DNA from: Oligoflexia bacterium
Lineage (GTDB): Bacteria; Bdellovibrionota; Bacteriovoracia; Bacteriovoracales; Bacteriovoracaceae
NCBI GenBank assembly: GCA_024229115.1
Contig: JAAEST010000097.1
Coordinates: 1-64,000 of the forward strand
Reading direction: 5' to 3'
DNA length: 64,000 nt
A program made the translations under genes and the position numbers. Positions within the stretch are counted from its first letter, which is position 1. Each line of letters opens with the position of its first letter. Positions 36,613 to 45,223 of this stretch are shown here, one piece after another. The notes under the pieces are model-generated. The model searched no databases and was not told where the DNA came from. It was given only the letters and a program-made list of their open reading frames with translations.

Positions 36613-37257
36613 ATGAACTTAGAAAAACTTGATAAAAAGACTCATTCATTTGATAGCCTACTTTCTCAATCACTAGAAATTGAAGTTTCTAAGTTAGAAA
36701 CCTTAGATCAGAATGCTGTGCAAACAGCTATCGGATTTGGCCCCTTGATTAGATATAGTGATAATTCAATACGTTTTGATCTCACTAATTCCCTTGGTTT
36801 CAATCATCCATTACTTCTCAAGTGGTACTTTGATGAAGACAACAGTTTTACTCAAATAAATCAAGAGTCGCTTGACTCATATAACCAAGGCTTAAGAGCC
36901 CTTGGTGAAAATTCAATCGAACTTCTACCTTTCATTGATTTAGATAACCTTAGTTCAAAAGATGCAAAGCTTATTGAAGCTATTGGCAAACTCTTTTCTC
37001 TTGAGGAGTTTATGAGTGAAACAGGTAGACTTGGTGAAGTTAACGATTGGATTAATAATTACTTTCACCAGTATAAAGTTTCAAAGAATAAAGTATCGAT
37101 AGAAATGCCTCATAATGATTTTGAAAGCAAGCTAAGGGATAATGGTGTTACAGGCATTTTAAAGAAAGAAGTACTGCAACTTACTTTTCCACTTCTTATA
37201 AAAGAAGAACATATAAAGAAAGTTGCTCACATTGTAAGTGAGATAAAAGATGTTTAG
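36613..37257 (+). CDS. Putative internally deleted AstC/class III aminotransferase-like protein
   Basis: The 214-residue protein sits just upstream of astA, where astC usually lies. Its N-terminal part (GFGPLIRYSDNSIRFDLTNS then LGFNHPLLLKW) follows the class III aminotransferase start pattern. Its end (LRDNGVTGILKKEVLQLTFP then LLIKEEHIKKVAHI) follows the C-terminal subdomain pattern. The large PLP-binding domain with the catalytic Lys has no room. It may be a remnant or a repurposed small domain. Start 36613 is chosen over the TTG at 36586, whose AAGG directly abuts it. Assignment is inference. Confidence 0.45.
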   Translation: MNLEKLDKKTHSFDSLLSQSLEIEVSKLETLDQNAVQTAIGFGPLIRYSDNSIRFDLTNSLGFNHPLLLKWYFDEDNSFTQINQESLDSYNQGLRALGENSIELLPFIDLDNLSSKDAKLIEAIGKLFSLEEFMSETGRLGEVNDWINNYFHQYKVSKNKVSIEMPHNDFESKLRDNGVTGILKKEVLQLTFPLLIKEEHIKKVAHIVSEIKDV

Positions 37258-38266
37258 AATAAGAGCAGTTAAAGAATCAGATCTGGCAGACCTATTTGAG
37301 TTAAGCCAGCTTCTTGTTTTTATAAATCTGCCAGCCGATAAAAATTTACTTAAAAAGCAAATTAATGCCTCTATTAAATCATTCACTACTCCAGATAAAA
37401 ATCTTGAGCGTAATTATTATATTTTTGTACTTGAAGACTTAAAGAATCGAAAAGTAATTGGTGCCTCTATGATTCATGGAAAGCACGGGACAGAGGATGA
37501 ACCACATTACTATTTAAAAGTCGGACAAGAACATAAATTCAGTAAGTCTTTAAATACTGGTTTTGTTCATGGAACATTAAAGTTAGGTCTTGAGACTGAT
37601 GGTTATACCGAAATTGGTGGACTTGTACTTCATCCAGACTTTAGAGGCAATCCAAACAAACTTGGTAAATCTTTATCATTCGTTCGATTTCTTTATATGG
37701 CCTTTCACCTTGATAAGTTTACCGAATATATTCATAGTGAATTAATGCCACCTCTTGATAGCCACGGAAACAGCCCTCTATGGGAAGCTATTGGGAGAAG
37801 GTTTATGAATATGGACTATGTCGAAGCAGATCTATTAAGTAGAGAAAATAAAGAATTTATTCTCAATCTTTTTCCAAGTGACACAATTTATGGAACACTT
37901 CTAACTCCAGAAGCAAGAAATGCGATTGGGAAAGTTGGTGATCAAACAAAGCCTGTTAAGAAAATGCTAGAATCAATTGGATTTCACTATACAGATGAAG
38001 TAGACCCTTTTGATGGTGGTCCTCATTACAGGGCTAAGAAAGAAAATATTACACCTATCGCAAATCGCTTCGAAGGTACGATCAAAATATCAGACTCTGA
38101 ATCTCTTGATCAAAAAATGATTATCACAACTGCTGATGAGATGAATGATTTTTGTGCAGTTCCTGTAAATGGAATATTACAAAACAACCAGATCATTATT
38201 TCAAAAGAAGATGCACAAACACATCAATTAAAAGACGGTCAAAAGTCTAAAGGAATATTTATATGA
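37250..38266 (+). CDS. astA: Arginine N-succinyltransferase
   Basis: AstA transfers succinyl from succinyl-CoA to the alpha-amino group of arginine, the first step of the AST degradation pathway. The 338-residue protein has the GNAT fold with FRIRAVKESDLADLFELSQ, the ALVLHPDFRG-type acceptor block (GGLVLHPDFRGNPNKLGKSL) and the family-specific SELMPPLDSHGNSPLWEAIG followed by GRRFMNMDY. It overlaps the upstream gene by 8 nt and astD by 4 nt. Confidence 0.92.
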   Translation: MFRIRAVKESDLADLFELSQLLVFINLPADKNLLKKQINASIKSFTTPDKNLERNYYIFVLEDLKNRKVIGASMIHGKHGTEDEPHYYLKVGQEHKFSKSLNTGFVHGTLKLGLETDGYTEIGGLVLHPDFRGNPNKLGKSLSFVRFLYMAFHLDKFTEYIHSELMPPLDSHGNSPLWEAIGRRFMNMDYVEADLLSRENKEFILNLFPSDTIYGTLLTPEARNAIGKVGDQTKPVKKMLESIGFHYTDEVDPFDGGPHYRAKKENITPIANRFEGTIKISDSESLDQKMIITTADEMNDFCAVPVNGILQNNQIIISKEDAQTHQLKDGQKSKGIFI

Positions 38267-39786
38267 AATATACAATGAAAGGTAATTACTTTGATGGAAG
38301 ATATAATACTTCTGATACAAAAGGACCTGATGGAGTAGAAAAATTCATTAGTCGCGAATGTCCGAGTGATATCTCTAATATACTTTGGGAAATGCCAGTC
38401 GACTACACCCATGTAGAGCCTGTTCTAGAAAGTTCTGTTAGAGGATATAAATTCTGGAGAAAACTTCCTGTTGATGAGAAAATTTCTTTTCTAAAGCGTT
38501 ACCAAGAACAATTGATTAGTAAGAAAGATGATATTGCCAAGGCTATTTCATATGAGTCAGGAAAACCTCTCTGGGAAGCAATTGGCGAAACAAATAGTGT
38601 CATTGGTAAAGTCGATGTAACGATTAACGACAGTCTTCCTAGAATTACAAATAAGACTTTTCCAGAAATTATGCCTGGAACAACTGGTCATATTTTCTAT
38701 AAGCCCCATGGACCAGCTTTTATCATTGGGCCATTTAATTTTCCTTGTCACTTAGCAAATACACAAATTCTTTCTGCATTAATAGCAGGCAATAGTATTA
38801 TTCTTAAGCCAAGTGAAAAAACAGCATATAGTGCTCAGCTCATGATCGATTGTTTTCATGAAGCTGGATTTCCTAAAGGTGTTATCAACCTTATTCAAGG
38901 TGATGGTGAAATTGCCAAAAGAGTACTTAAGGACAGAAGAGTAAGAGCTGTCTATTTTACAGGGTCAAAAGAAGTTGGTGTTGATATTGTCAGAAATACA
39001 CACCATGATTTTTCTAAATTAGTAGCGCTTGAGCTTGGTGGTAAGAACCCAGCTATTGTCCACAAAGACGCCAATACAGAACATGCTCTTGAAGAATTAA
39101 TTAAGGGATCATTTCTTACAACCGGCCAAAGATGTACAAGTACTTCTCTTGTAGCAATTCACAGAAGTTTACATCAAGAGTTTATTTCAAAGTTCCATGA
39201 AGTTGCTAAGAAGGTTGTTGTTGATCACTCGGTTGAGTATACAAATGAACCTTTTATGGGCCCTCTTATTGATAAGAGATCTCTCGATACTTACTTACTC
39301 TTCCAAGGTATGGCCAAGCGAGAAGGTATTGAAGAAATTATGCGAGGAAAACATTTAGAAAGATCATTTGATGGTTATTATGTATCTCCCTCAATTCACT
39401 TTGCAGAAAAATTTGATCACAATAGCCATTTCTTAACAAACGAAATTTTTGGGCCTAATTGTACTTTTATTCCTTATGATGACATTGAAGAGGCAATTGA
39501 AATTGCGAATGCTACTGAATACGGTTTAGCAAGTTGTGTCTTCACAAAAGACCGAGATATTTTTCAACAATGTATTGATGATGTTGAAAGTGGATTGATC
39601 AATTTAAATCGTTCTACTTGTGGTGCTAGTCCAAAGCTTCCATTTGGTGGAATTAAAAATAGTGGAAACCATCATCCAATGGCCGTTGCAGCTATTGATA
39701 GCTGTGCTTATCAGATGGCCAGTCTCGAAATTTTAGATGATACACCAGCTGGCTTTTCAGCGGTTAAAGGAATTGATCTAGATTAG
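38263..39786 (+). CDS. astD: Succinylglutamate-semialdehyde dehydrogenase
   Basis: This 507-residue NAD(P)-dependent aldehyde dehydrogenase belongs to the AST pathway. Key residues are visible: Asn in GPFNFPCHL near 159, catalytic Glu257 in LELGGKNPA, and catalytic Cys291 in GQRCTST. The close coupling to astA favours the AstD substrate. astB and astE are not in this window. The end overlaps the convergent unknown gene by 4 nt. Confidence 0.88.
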   Translation: MKYTMKGNYFDGRYNTSDTKGPDGVEKFISRECPSDISNILWEMPVDYTHVEPVLESSVRGYKFWRKLPVDEKISFLKRYQEQLISKKDDIAKAISYESGKPLWEAIGETNSVIGKVDVTINDSLPRITNKTFPEIMPGTTGHIFYKPHGPAFIIGPFNFPCHLANTQILSALIAGNSIILKPSEKTAYSAQLMIDCFHEAGFPKGVINLIQGDGEIAKRVLKDRRVRAVYFTGSKEVGVDIVRNTHHDFSKLVALELGGKNPAIVHKDANTEHALEELIKGSFLTTGQRCTSTSLVAIHRSLHQEFISKFHEVAKKVVVDHSVEYTNEPFMGPLIDKRSLDTYLLFQGMAKREGIEEIMRGKHLERSFDGYYVSPSIHFAEKFDHNSHFLTNEIFGPNCTFIPYDDIEEAIEIANATEYGLASCVFTKDRDIFQQCIDDVESGLINLNRSTCGASPKLPFGGIKNSGNHHPMAVAAIDSCAYQMASLEILDDTPAGFSAVKGIDLD

Positions 39787-40379
39787 GCATGCTTTTTATT
39801 TACGAGAACGCCTGATTGAGAAGCTTTTGAAAGATCTTCTTTATTATTTCTTTGCAACTCAATATCGACCTTCGAGTTTTTACGATAGAGATCAAGTACT
39901 TCGACCCCTTTTAGTTTTGAAGTGCTTGCCTCTAACTTTTTCTTCTCTTCAATTATAAATGTACTTGTTTCTTTTTTCTTTATGGCATTTAAGTTTAGTT
40001 TAGGTCTAGATTCACCTAAGACATTTTTATCCCAATTTCTACATTGCTCACTAAAGTATGCCAGTAAAGACGAGACATCTGATCCACATTCCAGGACAGA
40101 AGCTTCTTGCTCTAATGCTTCGGAGTTTTCATGCTCGAGTGCTCCTGAATTCTCAGCTTTAGAATTGAAATCAAGAATCTTGGCCTCATGAACCACTTCA
40201 CTTTTCTTTGAATTGGCCTGATTCATCACCTCTTCATAGTCGACACCATCTATAAAGCCTTGACCAATTAATGAAAGAGGCACCTTCTTTTTGCCACCGC
40301 TAGTAGTAGTTAATTCATTAATCTCATTTGGAGTCAAAAGCCTAAATAAACAGCTTAAGAGGGATTCTTCATAGTTCAT
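39783..40379 (-). CDS. Hypothetical protein, 198 residues, with sigma-28-like promoter
   Basis: I do not recognise this soluble protein. An N-terminal helical segment (YEESLLSCLFRLLTPNEINE) is followed by a Ser/Gln/Asn-rich middle. The middle has the near-repeat ENSGALEHENSEALEQEAS and a Cys (ECGSD). The C-terminal half is basic (LNAIKKKETSTFIIEEKKKL). The start at ATG 40379 has GAGG 5 nt upstream, better than GTG 40385. The promoter element upstream is the best FliA-like one in the window. Confidence 0.6.
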   Translation of the reverse strand: MNYEESLLSCLFRLLTPNEINELTTTSGGKKKVPLSLIGQGFIDGVDYEEVMNQANSKKSEVVHEAKILDFNSKAENSGALEHENSEALEQEASVLECGSDVSSLLAYFSEQCRNWDKNVLGESRPKLNLNAIKKKETSTFIIEEKKKLEASTSKLKGVEVLDLYRKNSKVDIELQRNNKEDLSKASQSGVLVNKKHA

Positions 40380-40394
40380 AGACACCTCAATACC

Positions 40395-40422
40395 TTATCG
40401 GGCGAGTCAGGTATTTACTTTA
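40395..40422 (-). promoter_or_regulatory. Sigma-28 (FliA)-like promoter for the 198-residue gene
   Basis: On the minus strand TAAAG (40422-40418) and GCCCGATAA (40403-40395) are spaced by 15 nt counted from TAAA to the 9-mer. The FliA consensus is TAAA-N15-GCCGATAA. A short leader with GAGG then reaches the ATG at 40379. Confidence 0.65.
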
Positions 40423-40555
40423 ACACTGTTTCGAGCAATATGTAATTTCGATAACTTACGGCTTTTTATCGTGTACAAGTGCCTAATTTCTAAAAATTGG
40501 ATGGACAAAATGAAAGACTTTCAATATAAAAGTAAATCTCAAATCAAACAAAAGA

Positions 40556-40630
40556 TGGGGTGTGGCGCAGCGGTAGCGCAGCGGACTGTTAATCCGTTGG
40601 TCGCCGGTTCGAATCCGGCCACCCCAGCCA
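40556..40630 (+). tRNA. tRNA-Asn (anticodon GTT)
   Basis: Acceptor TGGGGTG pairs CACCCCA, the discriminator is G, and CCA is encoded. The D arm is GCGC/GCGC. The anticodon arm is GCGGA-CTGTTAA-TCCGT, giving GTT. The T arm is GCCGG/CCGGC around TTCGAAT. A U1-A72 pair with G73 is typical of tRNA-Asn. The ATG of the next gene comes only 5 nt after CCA. Confidence 0.97.
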
Positions 40631-40635
40631 CTTTT

Positions 40636-42009
40636 ATGAACTTACCTTTTTTAAATAAAACATATTATCAAAAATTAAAATCCTCAGTCGAAGATGAATA
40701 TTTTGATTTTATCGAACAGATTCGTGAAGATATTGAAGAAGGTGCGGACTCAGATCTCTTATCTCCTGAGTTTCAAAGTTTTTTAAAAGAAGAAATTTTT
40801 AGTGAAAAACTAAATCAGTTTCACCCTCTTCACTTCTACTGGATTAACCTTATCGATGGGTTAGTTTATCTTCTTGGTTTACATGAGGAGAAATTAAGCG
40901 AAGATGTCTTTGATTTTTGGGAAGCTACAGAGTATGCAGAGATTTTTCTTAAATTTGAAACTGAGTTTAACAATTCTTTAAAGTCTAGTAGAGAGTGTGT
41001 TTGCTTTCTTGAATCTCAAATTCAAAGTTTTTACTATCTTCATATTAAAGAAGAAGATTTGCATACTGACTTACCAAATAATTACAATGTCATTCCAGAA
41101 CTCGGAGATTCGGAAAACAGAATTTTCATTGGCAAAAATGGTAAAGCCATTAACTTCACAAAGCCAATTGATTCTTTTCCTTTAATCCCATTTCTGAATC
41201 TAAACTTTAAAGCTGGTAATTTTGAAATTGATCAAGAGAAAGAAGTTCAAAGACTTAACTTAGAAAGTCTTTCTTCAACAGTTCAAGGCTTTGAAGTTAG
41301 AACGACAGAAGGAAAGTTTGAATCAGAAAAAGAAATTCAAACCCAGAGAATATCTAAGGCCCTAGATATCATTAAAAAAACAGACAATGAGCTTTATGAA
41401 CTTCTAAGAAGTTTTACTAAGGTTATTATTCCTGTCGATGAACCAGGAATCGTTAGCTATTCAATGCAAAATCTTCCTGGTTATAGCAGTATCAATCTCT
41501 TCGAAAGAGACGATATTGACTTGATTGACGACCTCTTACACGAGAATGGTCATCATTTCCTAAATTATCACCTCAACACTGACGAGCTCATTATTGAAGA
41601 TGATGAGAAGATTTATTATAGTCCTTGGAGAAGAAGCCTCAGGCCAATTCGTGGAATCTACCATGCGACATGTACATTCTTCTGGGCGTACTATCTCTTT
41701 ATGAGTCTATCTGAAAAATCACTCGCCCTTTTTAATGAAGAACAGAAGGTCAAAGTACTAAGAAGGTTTCTCGAAGAGAAACTTATGGTTGAGTATACCT
41801 TCGAAGATTTAAAACATGCTTTTAATGAAGGCAAGGTTACTGAATCAGGATTTGCGTTTATTAAATTTATCAAGGATTTTTTTCAATCTAATAAAACTAA
41901 GCATGAAAAAGCGTTAAATACCCTAAAAGAACTTTCTTCTGATGATTACAAGTCAGTCAATGAACTTACTGATCATCTAGTTAAACAAAGAGAGCATTAT
42001 CAAATCTAG
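40636..42009 (+). CDS. HExxH-motif protein, aKG-HExxH-type peptide beta-hydroxylase-like
   Basis: The 457-residue protein has a HENGH motif at residues 302-306 inside LIDDLLHENGHHFLNYHLN. About 35 residues later comes YYSPWRRSLRPIRGIYHATC. The pairing of HExxH with SPWR...RP...G..H is the signature of the HEXXH-domain family now linked to alpha-ketoglutarate-dependent peptide hydroxylation; it is not a normal metalloprotease layout. Residues 1-240 are helical and unrecognised. The start at 40636 follows the tRNA; a longer frame read through the tRNA is not credible. There is no ribosome site, only CTTTT between the tRNA CCA and ATG. Confidence 0.65.
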   Translation: MNLPFLNKTYYQKLKSSVEDEYFDFIEQIREDIEEGADSDLLSPEFQSFLKEEIFSEKLNQFHPLHFYWINLIDGLVYLLGLHEEKLSEDVFDFWEATEYAEIFLKFETEFNNSLKSSRECVCFLESQIQSFYYLHIKEEDLHTDLPNNYNVIPELGDSENRIFIGKNGKAINFTKPIDSFPLIPFLNLNFKAGNFEIDQEKEVQRLNLESLSSTVQGFEVRTTEGKFESEKEIQTQRISKALDIIKKTDNELYELLRSFTKVIIPVDEPGIVSYSMQNLPGYSSINLFERDDIDLIDDLLHENGHHFLNYHLNTDELIIEDDEKIYYSPWRRSLRPIRGIYHATCTFFWAYYLFMSLSEKSLALFNEEQKVKVLRRFLEEKLMVEYTFEDLKHAFNEGKVTESGFAFIKFIKDFFQSNKTKHEKALNTLKELSSDDYKSVNELTDHLVKQREHYQI

Positions 42010-43469
42010 AGTTTCATCAATCTTGATTGCATTTCATTAGCTGGCATTAAATCACCTTTCTTACTTGCAACCTCTACACCTATTTTAAATATCTCTTTTG
42101 CTTCTTCTTTTTTACCTAAGAACTCTAATGCTTTACCCTTTATTAAGTAAGCGACTGAATATTTTGGATCTGCATTTAGGACTACTTCAACATGATCTAA
42201 AGACTTAGGGAAATCTTCTATTTTTAAGTAATATTCTGCTAAGCCGAAGTTTGCCAAAACATCTTCGTTATCTATTTCTAATACTTGTTCAAACATTCCC
42301 TTTTTTCTTTCTAACTCTTCTCTTTCTTTTTTTGCCTGTTCTTCTTTTATTTTCTTTGCTTCTGCATCTTTGCCAAATTGATTAAAAGACTTAAAAGTGG
42401 CCTCAGACTTTTCTTTTTCAGCTTCCTCAATTTTTCCCATTTTCATAAAGAATAGTGATTTATTAGTATGGGCCATGATGGAGTCTGGATTTACATCAAG
42501 AAGTTTATCCATATATGAAATAGCTTGTTCATATTTTTCATTTCTACCTAAAATAACTCCTAAGGATTCATAGGCGTCGGAGAAATCGGGATAAGAATCA
42601 ATCAAATACTCTAACAGCTTCATTGACCGTTCTTCATCACCATTTTGAAATAACTCGACTGCGACTCTGTAGAGATCTTCCTTTCTATTACTCAAAGAAA
42701 AAAGACCCTGTATATCAAAACCATTAACATTTAGCTTTTCAACTCGTTTTTCCCTTTTAATAAAGGCAAGACAATAGTTTTGTTCATTAATTAACTTTGA
42801 CTTTATCAGGGTTCCAATTTTTTCATTATCAGCTTTAATTTCTTTTTCGCATTTTTCTTTCCCAATAAGAAGCATTGGAAAATTGGCAGCACCTCTATTA
42901 TTTTCAATTTTTGCGACAGTCTCCTGCCCTAAAAAGCAACCTTTAGAGTAGCTGACCCCCAAGTTATTTAGTGTTGATTCATTTAAAAAAATGTCCGTAA
43001 ACTGCTCATAAAAACAGATAGGCTCAGCTGTTAAAACACCTAGTTGCTCAAAGAAAGAATGTGAGCTTACTTCTTGTTCAATTAAGAATCCTGGTTGACT
43101 GAATAAAGATCCCTCTACTTTTTTTTCATCTACTACAAAGGAGTAAATATTTGTTGATTCATTTATCTCAACATCATCCATAATCATGAATTTCTCTAAG
43201 TCTTCTTTAAAAAGTTGTGAGTATTTTTCTTCTGATAAATAAATATATCCTTGGTCTACCTTTCGAAGTAGACCAAATGATAAGACTTTTCCATTTCTAG
43301 TAAGTCTTGTTGTGTGTTGAAACTCATTTGCCTTAAGTGATTTAACATCACTGGTAAGCTGACCATTTAAGAAGCGCTCGGCATCTTTGCCAGTGATAAT
43401 TAGAGATTTGAGATTATTAAGAAAGTATTTAGGATTATCGCAAAGAAAATCCACATAAGATTTAATCAT
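42006..43469 (-). CDS. YgfZ-type folate-binding protein fused to a TPR domain
   Basis: Residues 1-270 form a YgfZ/GcvT-like domain: LIITGKDAERFLNGQLTSDV, then the signature KGCFLGQETVAKIENNRG near 183 with the conserved Cys. YgfZ helps Fe-S cluster enzymes with tetrahydrofolate. Residues about 275-487 are TPR units (FSDAYESLGVILGRNEKYEQ, ANFGLAEYYLKIEDFPKSL) with a basic coiled coil at 345-385. The fusion is unusual, but the frame is intact. It lies 3 nt behind the A-type Fe-S carrier gene, matching the expected job. Confidence 0.85.
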   Translation of the reverse strand: MIKSYVDFLCDNPKYFLNNLKSLIITGKDAERFLNGQLTSDVKSLKANEFQHTTRLTRNGKVLSFGLLRKVDQGYIYLSEEKYSQLFKEDLEKFMIMDDVEINESTNIYSFVVDEKKVEGSLFSQPGFLIEQEVSSHSFFEQLGVLTAEPICFYEQFTDIFLNESTLNNLGVSYSKGCFLGQETVAKIENNRGAANFPMLLIGKEKCEKEIKADNEKIGTLIKSKLINEQNYCLAFIKREKRVEKLNVNGFDIQGLFSLSNRKEDLYRVAVELFQNGDEERSMKLLEYLIDSYPDFSDAYESLGVILGRNEKYEQAISYMDKLLDVNPDSIMAHTNKSLFFMKMGKIEEAEKEKSEATFKSFNQFGKDAEAKKIKEEQAKKEREELERKKGMFEQVLEIDNEDVLANFGLAEYYLKIEDFPKSLDHVEVVLNADPKYSVAYLIKGKALEFLGKKEEAKEIFKIGVEVASKKGDLMPANEMQSRLMKL

Positions 43470-43472
43470 GAG

Positions 43473-43811
43473 TTAAACTGAAAATGATTCGCCACAACCA
43501 CAAGTGTTTGCTGCGTTTGGGTTTTCAAAGACAAAACCTTTTCCATTCAGCCCATCTTTAAAATCTAGGACAACTCCTTTCAAATAAATTGATGATTTTA
43601 GATCAATAAATAATCTAAATCCTTCATATTCAAATACATTGTCTTTTTCATTCTTTGTATCGAAATCAATTTTGTAAGATAAGCCAGAACAACCACCACC
43701 AATGACACCTAGTCTAAGTCCGTATTCTTCACCCCTATTTTCATTGGCAAAAATACTCTTAACTTGCTCAATGGCCTTATCTGTTAAAGTCACAATATTT
43801 TCTGTCGACAT
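43473..43811 (-). CDS. A-type iron-sulfur carrier protein (IscA/ErpA-like)
   Basis: The 112-residue protein has the three conserved Cys of A-type carriers: GGGCSGLSYKIDF near residue 42 and NTCGCGESFSV at the C-terminus. These deliver Fe-S clusters to target enzymes. It is co-transcribed with the YgfZ-TPR gene. IscA, ErpA or SufA cannot be told apart from sequence alone here. Confidence 0.93.
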   Translation of the reverse strand: MSTENIVTLTDKAIEQVKSIFANENRGEEYGLRLGVIGGGCSGLSYKIDFDTKNEKDNVFEYEGFRLFIDLKSSIYLKGVVLDFKDGLNGKGFVFENPNAANTCGCGESFSV

Positions 43812-43940
43812 ATGATCCCTCTTTTAAATACGGGTATTTATAACTTATATATATCATATTTCGGAAAATTTCCTAAATTAATACCTAGATTTCTTTATTT
43901 TTATCAATTGTGTTCTATAATATTGAAATCAGGTATTTTT

Positions 43941-44654
43941 ATGGCAATTGTTATCATCGTAAAAACAGAAAGTGGTAAAGAAAAACTTAGACTTACGGCT
44001 AAGGCGACCACTATTGGGCGATCTTCAAAGGCTGATTTCAAAATCTCTGACGAAAACTTGAGCTCAATTCATGCTTCATTTGAGTTAACTCACGACCACA
44101 ATGTGCTTGTTAAGGACCTTGGATCAACAAATGGTACTTTCTTAAATGGTAGCCAGATTCAAGAATCACATATCTATGTTGATGATGAAATACTCATTGG
44201 AACTAATATTTTCTATATATCTAAAGGCGAGCTTACTCAAAAAGAAGCTAAGCAACTCACTCGTGATTTTGAGCGTACAAATATGAGTTTTGTAAAACTC
44301 AACGATAAAATGAGTCCTAAAGAAGCAACTAAAAGTGTATCTAGAGTTTCGACAAAGCTTGCTGAGAGCCAAGGTAAGGAAGTTTCTAAGAAAGCCTCTG
44401 ATTCTAACATTAACGAGACTGTTTCTCGAGTAAAAGAAAAGCTAGAAAATCAAAATTTTGCTGGTGATGATGAAAATCTAGTAGATATGGAAGAATCATC
44501 AGGAAATACCCAGTTCATTAAGATTGGCAAAGCACCTGCTAAAAAAACAAAAGCAAAAGCGAAGAAAGCCAAGGCCAGAAAAAAGAAGTCAAGAAAAGCT
44601 AAAAAAGAAAGTACTGGTTTATTTGGAAAAATTAAAAAGCTCTTTGGTGATTAA
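43941..44654 (+). CDS. FHA-domain protein with Lys/Ala-rich tail
   Basis: The 237-residue protein begins with a forkhead-associated domain (about residues 1-95): TTIGRSSKADFKISDENLSS (Gly/Arg and Ser of the phosphothreonine site), IHASFEL and VKDLGSTNGTFLNGSQI. FHA domains bind phosphothreonine. The tail is acidic, then strongly basic (AKKTKAKAKKAKARKKKSRK), suggesting contact with nucleic acid or membrane. Start 43941 is chosen because it begins the FHA fold; the longer frame to 43812 overlaps the divergent gene. Confidence 0.85.
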   Translation: MAIVIIVKTESGKEKLRLTAKATTIGRSSKADFKISDENLSSIHASFELTHDHNVLVKDLGSTNGTFLNGSQIQESHIYVDDEILIGTNIFYISKGELTQKEAKQLTRDFERTNMSFVKLNDKMSPKEATKSVSRVSTKLAESQGKEVSKKASDSNINETVSRVKEKLENQNFAGDDENLVDMEESSGNTQFIKIGKAPAKKTKAKAKKAKARKKKSRKAKKESTGLFGKIKKLFGD

Positions 44655-45223
44655 AACTTTCCTATCGACCAAGTTGTTTCGCTCTTTCCCTCATTCTTAT
44701 TTATATATCTTGCTAATACAAAGAAGTAATCACTTAAACGGTTTAAGAACTCTTGAGAATAATCTGGAGCTTCATTTGGATTTAAGACAACAAATTCAAT
44801 AAGAAGCCTCTCAACTTTTCTACAAATTGTTCGACAAATATGGGCCATGGCTCCCGCTTGTGAACCGCCAGGGAGAATAAAGTTCTTTAACACTGGTAGA
44901 GACTTATTCATTTCATCTATTCGACTTTCCAACCATTTAACATGCTTCTCTTCAAACTGAGGCAATTTAAACTGTTCTCTTTTTTCTGACTCACAAGCAA
45001 AATTACCACCAAGATCAAATAGAAGATTTTGAATGAGTTCAAGCTCATCAACCAATTCATCTGATTTTAAATTAGTAACACAAGAACCAAGAAAAGAGTT
45101 TAAGTGATCTACCTCTCCATAGAGATCAATTCTTAGATCACTCTTCTTAACACGAGTACCACCAACAAGTGATGTCTCTCCCTTATCTCCAGTTTTCGTA
45201 TATACCTTAGTAATTCTTGCCAT
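44651..45223 (-). CDS. Cob(I)alamin adenosyltransferase (PduO type)
   Basis: This enzyme adds the adenosyl group from ATP to cobalamin, giving the cofactor needed by IcmF. The 190-residue protein starts ITKVYTKTGDKGETSLVGGT with the ATP-binding loop and contains RIDLYGEVDHLNSFLGSC and CRTICRKVERLLIEF. It begins where icmF ends (1-nt overlap), so the mutase and its cofactor enzyme are in one operon. The 3' end overlaps the FHA gene by 4 nt. Confidence 0.93.
   Translation of the reverse strand: MARITKVYTKTGDKGETSLVGGTRVKKSDLRIDLYGEVDHLNSFLGSCVTNLKSDELVDELELIQNLLFDLGGNFACESEKREQFKLPQFEEKHVKWLESRIDEMNKSLPVLKNFILPGGSQAGAMAHICRTICRKVERLLIEFVVLNPNEAPDYSQEFLNRLSDYFFVLARYINKNEGKSETTWSIGKF

Noticed and set aside
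40449-40471. Inverted repeat CGATAA...TTATCG upstream of tRNA-Asn
   Set aside because: A 6-bp palindrome of this kind is likely to arise by chance in AT-rich DNA, and it has no promoter-like partner.
40471-40635. N-terminal extension of the HExxH frame reading through the tRNA-Asn gene
   Set aside because: The extension translates the tRNA itself; the first credible Met is at 40636, just after the tRNA.
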